DNA of 13,355 bases. Source: JAAYJR01 sp964495655 (lineage in GTDB: Bacteria > Bacteroidota > Bacteroidia > Bacteroidales > Prolixibacteraceae). The DNA lies in NCBI GenBank assembly GCA_964495655.1, contig CAZBWK010000106.1:1-13355 (forward strand). The letters run 5' to 3'. Positions 1 through 5,574 of the stretch are shown piece by piece. The position numbers and the translations under genes are program-made. The notes beneath the pieces are model-generated. The model saw only the letters and a program-made list of their open reading frames with translations. It was not told the DNA's origin and made no database searches. Within the stretch, counting starts at the first letter, position 1; every line of letters starts with the position of its first letter.

Positions 1-52
1 AACGGCCACCAGGCCCTCAACCTGGCGTGTCTACCAATTCCACCATCTGGGC
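1..52 (-). tRNA. tRNA-Leu (anticodon GAG), 3' part outside window
   Basis: Read on the minus strand from base 52, the sequence starts GCCCAGA (acceptor 5' strand), continues through a D-arm containing GGTAGACAC, and has an anticodon stem CCAGG/CCTGG closing the 7-base loop TTGAGGG. The anticodon GAG lies at bases 16-18, so this is a leucine tRNA reading CUC/CUU. After the anticodon stem the sequence enters what looks like the long variable arm of a class II tRNA (TGGCCGTT), then the window ends. The T-arm and 3' acceptor strand are therefore not visible. The type and anticodon are read directly; the remainder of the gene is assumed. Confidence 0.93.
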
Positions 53-115
53 AATTATAATTAAAAAGAACGTTGTGATCTCTTATAAAACTTACCGCCG
101 GTTCAACTTAAACCT

Positions 116-147
116 GTTTACCTGCACATAAGTCTGCCCTGGTAAAC
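116..147 (-). repeat. Inverted repeat in the tRNA-Leu leader
   Basis: GTTTACC at 116-122 and GGTAAAC at 141-147 are perfect 7-bp inverted arms around an 18-nt loop. A second short stem (CTGCT 147-151 / AGCAG 160-164) adjoins it. Both would lie in the 5' leader of the tRNA transcript if the TATATTTG element is the promoter. No further function can be read; the rest of 53-308 shows no gene or clear terminator. Confidence 0.3.
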
Positions 148-169
148 TGCTCAGCTTTCAGCAGCGGTG

Positions 170-177
170 CAAATATA
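170..177 (-). promoter_or_regulatory. Putative -7 promoter element for tRNA-Leu
   Basis: The minus strand reads TATATTTG followed by CACC, an exact match to the Bacteroidota primary-sigma -7 consensus TAnnTTTG. Transcription would start near base 163, leaving a leader of about 110 nt before the tRNA. A TTTG at a good -33 distance is not present, so this rests on the -7 element alone. It lies downstream of pyrI on the same strand, so the tRNA need not depend on read-through from pyrBI. Confidence 0.45.
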
Positions 178-308
178 TAAAAAAAACAAATATTGTATAA
201 TTTTCAAACCTGATATTGACCTCCCTGAATTATTAAATATCCTGATCCTGTAGTAACCCGCTTCAATTCATAACTACTGTCTCTGACTCTTATAAAACAA
301 CAACTCCC

Positions 309-779
309 TTACTGTATCCTGATCTGCTCGCCGATAGTCAGTTTTTCGCAATATCTGCATTTCAGAGAAATGGGCAAAGTCGCTACCACTTTAAAACAGG
401 TTGTAATTCTTTCATGATTTGTAATACACTGGGGATTAATACATTTAACTATACCTTTAATCTCTCCCGGAATCTCAACGATCTTTTTCTCAACCACCTC
501 ATAATTTTTAATGATATTCAGGTTAGCATGAGGGGCGATAAGTGCAATTTTGTTTATTTCATCGTTCCTGAAAAATTTATCAGAGACTTTGATTATAGCC
601 TTGCTGCCAAGTTTTACACTTTCCAGGTTAGTACCAAAGGTAATCTGATTTTTTATTTTATCCAGTCCCAGAATAGTAATAACCTTGAATAGAGAAGATG
701 CCGGTATATGGTCAATTACAGTGCCCTCTTTTATTGCACTTACCTTTAATTTCAGTTTTTTCTTCGAACTGTCTGTCAT
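309..779 (-). CDS. pyrI: Aspartate carbamoyltransferase regulatory chain PyrI
   Basis: This is the regulatory subunit of aspartate transcarbamoylase, 156 residues and close to the usual family length. The N-terminal nucleotide-binding half has the family sequence KVSAIKEGTVIDHIPA (about residues 12-27), and NYEVVEKK follows at 92-99. The C-terminal zinc domain shows the expected four cysteines as C-x4-C (Cys113, Cys118) and C-x2-C (Cys141, Cys144), which bind the zinc that holds regulatory to catalytic chains. Its start lies 5 bases after the pyrB stop, so the two are surely one operon. In known PyrI proteins the N-terminal domain binds CTP and ATP to give feedback inhibition or activation of UMP synthesis; the conserved residues suggest that this holds here, which is inference. 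Confidence 0.97.
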   Translation of the reverse strand: MTDSSKKKLKLKVSAIKEGTVIDHIPASSLFKVITILGLDKIKNQITFGTNLESVKLGSKAIIKVSDKFFRNDEINKIALIAPHANLNIIKNYEVVEKKIVEIPGEIKGIVKCINPQCITNHERITTCFKVVATLPISLKCRYCEKLTIGEQIRIQ

Positions 780-784
780 TTCTG

Positions 785-1693
785 TTATTTTAGATTCATA
801 GTATGGGCAATAATAGCTTCACGCGTGTATACCCCATTAAGCGCCTGATTGAAATAATATGCCTTTTCACTGCTGTCCACATCGGTATGAATCTCATTGA
901 CTCTGGGAAGAGGATGAAGGATCTTCAGGTTATGCTTTGTCTTTTCCAGCATTGCATTCCTTAATATATAGGCATTTTTAACCTGCTCATACTCAATAGG
1001 ATCTGAAAACCTCTCTTTTTGAACCCGGGTCATATATATTATATCCGCCTCGCTGATAATCTCTGAAAATTCGCGATGTTCGAAATACCGGATGTTCTTC
1101 TCCCGAAGGTATATTTTATACTCATTAGGTATTTGAAGTTCGGTGGGAGATATAAAGTTAAATATTGGATTTTCAAATTCAGACATTGCCATCAGCAACG
1201 AATGGACAGTCCTGCCATATTTAAGATCTCCCACCATGAAAATATTCAGGTTGTCGAGGGTCCCCTGAGTTTTCAAAATTGAATACATGTCGAGCAGTGT
1301 CTGGGTAGGGTGCTGATTTGAGCCGTCTCCGGCATTAATGACCGGCACCGGTGAAATTTCGGCTGCATACCGTGCTGCTCCGTCAAGAGGATGCCTCATA
1401 ACAATGAGGCTGGCATATTGACTTACCATCCTGATACTGTCATGAAGGCTTTCTCCTTTGGCTGCGCTTGAACTGCCGGGATCTGCTATCCCGATTATTT
1501 TACCTCCAAGGCGGTTTATGGCAGTTTCAAAACTCAGCCTTGTCCGGGTTGAAGGTTCAAAAAAGAGGGTAGCCACCACCTGGCCTCCGAGTAAATTCTG
1601 ATCAGGATTTTTTTCAAATTCAGCAGCCAGCCTCATTATTTTCAGATATTCCTCTTTAGAATAGTCTGTTATTGAAATTAAGTCCTTCTTCAT
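785..1693 (-). CDS. pyrB: Aspartate carbamoyltransferase catalytic chain PyrB
   Basis: This enzyme condenses carbamoyl phosphate with L-aspartate to N-carbamoyl-L-aspartate, the committed step of pyrimidine synthesis in the cytoplasm. At 302 residues it has the normal length. The carbamoyl-phosphate loop STRTR is at residues 48-52, the mobile loop SSSAAKGES at 74-82, HPLDG at 101-105, HPTQ at 128-131, the aspartate-domain segment GDLKYGRTVHSL at 155-166, and LHPLPRVNEI at 259-268. All key motifs are intact. It is followed 5 bases later by pyrI, so the holoenzyme is probably the PyrB6-PyrI6 type. The 70-base spacer before it (1694-1763) is very AT-rich and shows no PyrR-type attenuator or clear promoter, so its own transcription start is uncertain. 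Confidence 0.98.
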   Translation of the reverse strand: MKKDLISITDYSKEEYLKIMRLAAEFEKNPDQNLLGGQVVATLFFEPSTRTRLSFETAINRLGGKIIGIADPGSSSAAKGESLHDSIRMVSQYASLIVMRHPLDGAARYAAEISPVPVINAGDGSNQHPTQTLLDMYSILKTQGTLDNLNIFMVGDLKYGRTVHSLLMAMSEFENPIFNFISPTELQIPNEYKIYLREKNIRYFEHREFSEIISEADIIYMTRVQKERFSDPIEYEQVKNAYILRNAMLEKTKHNLKILHPLPRVNEIHTDVDSSEKAYYFNQALNGVYTREAIIAHTMNLK

Positions 1694-1763
1694 TCGTTTA
1701 AAATTTTTATTGTCAAGTGTTACACATAATTAATTATATTATACATAACTCCTAAATTATTTT

Positions 1764-2387
1764 TCACGGACTTATCTTAGTCATTTCTGAAATTTTCTCA
1801 ATCTTAACACCATGAAACCGGTTAAACAACTTTTCAGCTTTTTTAGCCTTTGATTCCCTGACAGAAAAACAGAGTCTGCAAATTTCTTCAAACTTAGTAT
1901 CTAAAATATTCAGGTTCTCCTGTTTAACTATCCTCATAACTTCATTCATCTCATTATAGCTATATGTAAGCCTGAATACACTGTCGATTGTGACAGTTAT
2001 AATTTCTGAGTTCTCAAGAGCGCTGGCAGCGGCAGTTCTGTAAGCATTAATAAGTCCTGAAGTACCAAGAAGGGTACCTCCGAAATATCTGACAACAACA
2101 ACTAAAATATTTGTCAATCCAAAACTTTGAAGCTGTCCCAGAATTGGTTTCCCTGCGGTGGATGATGGTTCACCGTCGTCGTTGGCCCTGTATATGACAT
2201 CTTTTTCCCCCAGTCGCCAGGCATAACAATGATGACGGGCGCCGTGATGCTCTTTTCTTAACCGGTCAAGGATATCTTTTATCTCCTCTTCAGTCTCCAC
2301 AGGATAAACATAAGAAAAAAATTTACTGCCTCTGTCTTTGAAAAATCCTTCGCCCGGCTCTTTTATAGATTTATATGAATCTTTCAC
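1764..2387 (-). CDS. yigZ: YigZ/IMPACT family protein (UPF0029 domain)
   Basis: A 207-residue member of the YigZ/IMPACT family. The N-terminal UPF0029 domain carries the family motifs HHCYAWR (residues 52-58), DDGEPSSTAGKPIL (70-83) and VVVRYFGGTLLGTSGL (97-112). The C-terminal part (about 138-200) fits the small ferredoxin-like DUF1949 domain. In eukaryotes IMPACT regulates GCN2 signalling and the bacterial proteins are thought to interact with the translation machinery, but the biochemical role is not settled. The start is GTG at 2387, overlapping the dnaA stop in the sequence TAGTG by one base, which points to translational coupling with dnaA. No upstream ATG is available that would not run deep into dnaA. 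Confidence 0.93.
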   Translation of the reverse strand: MKDSYKSIKEPGEGFFKDRGSKFFSYVYPVETEEEIKDILDRLRKEHHGARHHCYAWRLGEKDVIYRANDDGEPSSTAGKPILGQLQSFGLTNILVVVVRYFGGTLLGTSGLINAYRTAAASALENSEIITVTIDSVFRLTYSYNEMNEVMRIVKQENLNILDTKFEEICRLCFSVRESKAKKAEKLFNRFHGVKIEKISEMTKISP

Positions 2388-3817
2388 TACATTGTCAGTT
2401 TTTTCTCAATATCTTCAACGTATTGTCTGAAATTTTTATCAGTATCCTTAAGGTTGTTCACTGTTTTGCATGCGTGAAGAACTGTAGCATGATCCTTATT
2501 TCCTATCTGTGATCCAATGCTTGCCAACGAATATTTAGTAAGATTTTTGGAAAAATACATAGTTATCTGACGTGCCTGAACTATTTCCCGTTTCCGTGTT
2601 TTGGTCTGCAGAGAATCGACCGGCATACTAAAATAGTCACAAACTACCTTGGATATATATTCAATAGATAGTTCCCTCCTTGAGTTCTTCACGAGCTTAT
2701 TTATCAATTTTGCAGTCAGCTCAAGAGTGATCTCTCTTTTATTCAGCATTGACTGGGCAAGCAGTGATACAAGAGCGCCTTCAAGTTCCCTTACATTGTT
2801 TGTAACGTGAGAGGCAATGTACTCAAGCACTTCATCAGGAAGGGTAATTCCGTCTTTATAAATTTTCCTTCTCAATATCTCTATGCGTGTCTCAAAATCA
2901 GGCGTAAGCAAATCAGCAGTCAGTCCCCATTTAAACCTTGACAAGAGTCTTTGTTCCATGCCTTTCAACTCAATTGGAGGTTTATCTGATGTCAGTATAA
3001 GCTGCCTGCCTGTCTGATGAAGATGATTAAAAATATGAAAAAAAGTCTCCTGTGTCTTTTCCTTCCCGGCAAATTCATGTACATCGTCGAGGATAAGCAC
3101 ATCGATCATTTGATAGAAATTCAAAAAATCATTCCGGTTATTATTCCTTGTTGCTTCAGTAAATTGTGTCTGGAACTTATTGGCATTTACATACAGTACC
3201 ACCTTATCCGGCAATTTTTCTTTAACCTCAATTCCTATAGCCTGTGCCAAATGTGTCTTACCCAAACCTGAATTACCATATATCATTAATGGATTAAAGG
3301 CAGTACCTCCCGGATTACAGGCCACAGCATATCCTGCACTTCTTGCCAGGCGGTTGCAGTCACCCTCAACAAAATTCTCAAAAGTATTATCGGATTTAAG
3401 CTGCGGATCTATTTGCAACTTTTGAATGCCGGGAATTATAAAAGGATTCTTAATGCTTTTTTTATCATCTGATTTCAGTGGAATTGTCAGTGGCTGATTT
3501 TGAATTTTTGAACTGTTACCGGTAGGATAACTAACTGTATAAGAGGTTTTGTTATCAGCAGAGTTACCCATTACAACATTATACTCAAGCTTGGCTCCGT
3601 TCCCCAGAACAATTCGAAGAGTTTTACGGAGAATGTCAATAAACTGCTCTTCAAGATACTCATAAAAAAAAGCGCTCGGAACCTGAATGGTCAAAATATT
3701 ATTATCAAGCCTGACCGGTTCTATTGGTTCAAACCATGTCTTGTAACTGCTGCCGGGTACGTTATCCTTTATGATATTGAGGCACCTATCCCATGCAGAA
3801 ATATGTTCGCTGCTCAT
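2387..3817 (-). CDS. dnaA: Chromosomal replication initiator protein DnaA
   Basis: The AAA+ ATPase that binds DnaA boxes and opens the chromosomal origin. At 476 residues it has all four domains: the N-terminal DnaB/self-interaction domain (1-80, with W9 and the YKTWFEPI segment at 25-32), a low-complexity linker (85-140), the ATPase core with Walker A GNSGLGKT (181-188), Walker B LILDD (241-245), sensor 1 near LTSDKP (275-280), RLLSRF (290-295) and sensor 2 VRELEGAL (342-349), then the DNA-binding domain with KTRKREIVQARQ (406-417) and the signature GNKDHATVLHACKTV (439-453). The ATG at 3817 fits the family N-terminus. Its stop overlaps the yigZ start. The 276 bp upstream is extremely AT-rich but has no good DnaA boxes. 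Confidence 0.98.
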   Translation of the reverse strand: MSSEHISAWDRCLNIIKDNVPGSSYKTWFEPIEPVRLDNNILTIQVPSAFFYEYLEEQFIDILRKTLRIVLGNGAKLEYNVVMGNSADNKTSYTVSYPTGNSSKIQNQPLTIPLKSDDKKSIKNPFIIPGIQKLQIDPQLKSDNTFENFVEGDCNRLARSAGYAVACNPGGTAFNPLMIYGNSGLGKTHLAQAIGIEVKEKLPDKVVLYVNANKFQTQFTEATRNNNRNDFLNFYQMIDVLILDDVHEFAGKEKTQETFFHIFNHLHQTGRQLILTSDKPPIELKGMEQRLLSRFKWGLTADLLTPDFETRIEILRRKIYKDGITLPDEVLEYIASHVTNNVRELEGALVSLLAQSMLNKREITLELTAKLINKLVKNSRRELSIEYISKVVCDYFSMPVDSLQTKTRKREIVQARQITMYFSKNLTKYSLASIGSQIGNKDHATVLHACKTVNNLKDTDKNFRQYVEDIEKKLTM

Positions 3818-3850
3818 TTGATTATAGTTGGTATAAATGTTCGAAAAAAA

Positions 3851-3868
3851 AATTCCCTGTTAATTCCC
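3851..3868 (-). repeat. Phased direct repeat GGGAATT upstream of dnaA
   Basis: AATTCCC occurs at 3851-3857 and again at 3862-3868, which is GGGAATT twice on the coding strand of dnaA with an 11-bp period, or one helical turn. It lies 34-51 bp before the dnaA ATG. A short palindrome ACAAA-T-TTTGT at 3873-3883 adjoins it. Position and phasing would suit a protein-binding site that controls dnaA, but no known operator is recognised. Confidence 0.3.
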
Positions 3869-4019
3869 GAAAACAAATTTTGTGAAAAAAAAGGTAATAA
3901 AAAAGTCAATTTTAGATTTTATTTTTAACTCTTTTCATAATGTTTTATCAATGAATGAGTTAATTAATAAAATTTTTTTTATTTTTTTACTTTTATTAAA
4001 ATTCTGTAAATCAGATTAT

Positions 4020-4038
4020 TAAAAATAACCATTTGGTT
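4020..4038 (-). terminator. Possible weak terminator of mlaD
   Basis: On the minus strand, AACC (4038-4035), loop AAAT and GGTT (4030-4027) form a 4- to 5-bp stem followed by ATTTTT. The stem is short and poor in GC, so an intrinsic terminator is only a possibility. It lies about 56 bases after the mlaD stop and before dnaA. Confidence 0.25.
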
Positions 4039-4082
4039 GATAGAAGTATATATCGAATAACCTCATTTAGTAAATCTATCAA
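4037..4082 (-). repeat. Inverted repeat downstream of the mlaD stop
   Basis: TTGATAGA at 4037-4044 and TCTATCAA at 4075-4082 form perfect 8-bp arms around a 30-nt loop. It begins 12 bases after the mlaD stop. On the minus strand it is followed by AACC-AAAT-GGTT (4038-4027) and then ATTTTT, so mlaD transcripts could fold into two successive weak hairpins ending in a short U run. This could be a weak 3' end for mlaD mRNA. Confidence 0.3.
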
Positions 4083-4093
4083 TAATAAAAATA

Positions 4094-5347
4094 TTATTTT
4101 AAATGCTTAAGTGCTCTCTCAAGTTTTATAAGTTTCCCGTTTCTGAACGCGATAATAGTGGCTTCAGGAAATCTTTTTTTCACTTTTTCATACAATTCCA
4201 GGATCTCGGGATATGAATTGGTTTGTCCTGCCAGATAGGTATAAGCCCCCGAAACCTCATACTCTTCTATTTCTTCCAGTCCCCGGAAGTGCTCTGAGTC
4301 CGGCGGAATTCTGGTTTTGCTGGAGACAAGATGAATTCTGAAAAAGATATTTTCTTTTGCCAGTTGCCCCGAGGTGTTAATATATACCTTTTTGCCAAGA
4401 TCAATTGCAGAAAAATGCACATAACGCTCAGGGTTCGTCCTTATGTCATCTGTAAGCAGGTTAATACTTCCTGCAAGGTTCTTCAATGATTCATAAAGCT
4501 CATCATCATTGAGCAGCAACCCTGCTGTATTATCGGTTCTCTCTAGTTTTTCAAGTATGGCGCTTACCTGGTAAGTTGACTGCAGAATATTATCCACCAG
4601 AGGTGAAACAGACAACCGGGCGAGGGTATCGCTTAATCCTGACAAGTTAGTTATAATATTCTCAAGGTCTGAGGTACTGTTATAAATTGAAGATGCTATA
4701 GAGTTAACATTTGATATAATATTCTGTATATTATCCTTTTCCAGGGATACAATGTCCTGCAGGTCTGAGGTTGTCTTTTCAAGATTGTAAATTGTCTGAT
4801 TTATATTTTCAAAGCTCTCGGCAAGATTTTTCCTGGCATCTTCATTAAAGATAACCGTCAGTACCGTTAAGGCCGAATCGAGTGTGCCCAACAATTCCTC
4901 TGCTTTATTTTTTATCGGAAGAACCTGCATGCTAACCTGCTCCCTTAAATCACTTTCAATTGCCCCGGGAATGGTATCTCCATACTGATAAAACTCCGTG
5001 TTATCACTAAGTATTATTTTTATTGATCTTGTCCCCATAAGGTCACTGCTGACTATCTGAGCAACTGAATTTACAGGTATCTTAATACTGGCATCCGTGG
5101 TTAATGATACAATCAGCCTGCCACTGTTATCTGACAGAAACCTGATACCTTTAACATGTCCTATCTTATATCCGCTTAGAACTATATCATTTGATTCCTG
5201 CAATCCGTCAATACGCTCATAAATCACATGATAAACATTATTCCGCTTCAGAATATCAACTCCCTGCAGGTAACTAAGTCCCCAAATTAAAATAGTAATT
5301 GAGATCACTATTAAAATGCCCAGTTTGGTATATCCCGAGATCTTCAT
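4094..5347 (-). CDS. MlaD/MCE-family protein with extra C-terminal SPOR-like domain
   Basis: An inner-membrane-anchored MCE protein, the substrate-binding part of lipid-transfer systems such as Mla. Residues 1-8 are cytoplasmic, 9-26 form one membrane segment, and a single MCE domain spans about 36-115 (IDGLQESNDIVLSGYKIGHV, then DLMGTRSIKI). Residues about 145-300 are helical and coiled-coil-like. The usual Bacteroidota protein ends soon after a segment like DDIRTNPERYVHFS (300-313). This one, at 417 residues, continues for about 97 more, with FRIHLVSS (336-343), FRGLEEIEEYEVSGAYTY (354-371), SYPEILEL (378-385) and FPEATIIAFRNGK (393-405). That pattern recalls the C-terminal SPOR-like domain of amidases in this phylum. 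No MlaE or MlaF partner is in the window. The family call is firm; the tail assignment is from memory of sequence patterns. Confidence 0.9.
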   Translation of the reverse strand: MKISGYTKLGILIVISITILIWGLSYLQGVDILKRNNVYHVIYERIDGLQESNDIVLSGYKIGHVKGIRFLSDNSGRLIVSLTTDASIKIPVNSVAQIVSSDLMGTRSIKIILSDNTEFYQYGDTIPGAIESDLREQVSMQVLPIKNKAEELLGTLDSALTVLTVIFNEDARKNLAESFENINQTIYNLEKTTSDLQDIVSLEKDNIQNIISNVNSIASSIYNSTSDLENIITNLSGLSDTLARLSVSPLVDNILQSTYQVSAILEKLERTDNTAGLLLNDDELYESLKNLAGSINLLTDDIRTNPERYVHFSAIDLGKKVYINTSGQLAKENIFFRIHLVSSKTRIPPDSEHFRGLEEIEEYEVSGAYTYLAGQTNSYPEILELYEKVKKRFPEATIIAFRNGKLIKLERALKHLK

Positions 5348-5378
5348 GTGAATATAACTTTGTTAAATATTTAAATTT

Positions 5379-5386
5379 CAAATATA
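5379..5386 (-). promoter_or_regulatory. Putative -7 promoter element for mlaD
   Basis: The minus strand reads TATATTTG, an exact TAnnTTTG match, 31 bases before the mlaD ATG. Initiation near base 5372 would leave a short leader of about 25 nt. No clear TTTG lies at the -33 distance. It shares the 227-bp divergent spacer with the lptD promoter. Confidence 0.45.
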
Positions 5387-5524
5387 GTTAATCAAATTTA
5401 GAAATTTCCGGTCAATCTGACATATTGAACCTTTATATTAATTTTTACTCCCTTCAATAAAATCATTATTAGAAATATTAATATTATTTTGCACCTCTTA
5501 AGGCTTTAGTATAGCCCTTATTTA

Positions 5525-5532
5525 TATTTTTG
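5525..5532 (+). promoter_or_regulatory. Putative -7 promoter element for lptD
   Basis: TATTTTTG followed by CAC matches TAnnTTTG, and its flank resembles the tRNA-Leu element (TATATTTG then CACC). It overlaps an in-frame TTG at 5530 that could be mistaken for the lptD start. A bulged hairpin (AAGGCT 5500-5505 with AGCCCTT 5513-5519) lies just upstream. A start near 5539 would give a leader of about 36 nt to the GTG at 5575. Confidence 0.5.
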
Positions 5533-5574
5533 CACGTCAAGCCGGCTGATGAAGCGTTTAATTCAGAAACAATT

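Larger units (their letters stand above)
3818..4093. other. AT-rich spacer between mlaD stop and dnaA start
   Basis: These 276 bp separate the end of the MCE gene from the start of dnaA, both on the minus strand. It is made mostly of A and T, with long A and T runs around 3890-3990. It must hold the dnaA promoter unless mlaD transcripts read through. I found no TAnnTTTG element on the minus strand and no sequence matching TTATCCACA in more than about six of nine positions, so an origin is not supported. Small repeats in it are listed separately. Confidence 0.6.

Noticed and set aside
414..692. Open frame opposite pyrI
   Set aside because: pyrI on the other strand is complete with all zinc ligands; this frame has no motif.
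1694..1763. PyrR-type attenuator or UMP-responsive leader before pyrB
   Set aside because: Only 70 bp of AT-rich sequence, with no stem-loop pair or anti-terminator arrangement visible.
3818..4093. Possible chromosomal origin beside dnaA
   Set aside because: It is very AT-rich, but no cluster of DnaA boxes is present; the best candidates match TTATCCACA in only about six of nine positions.
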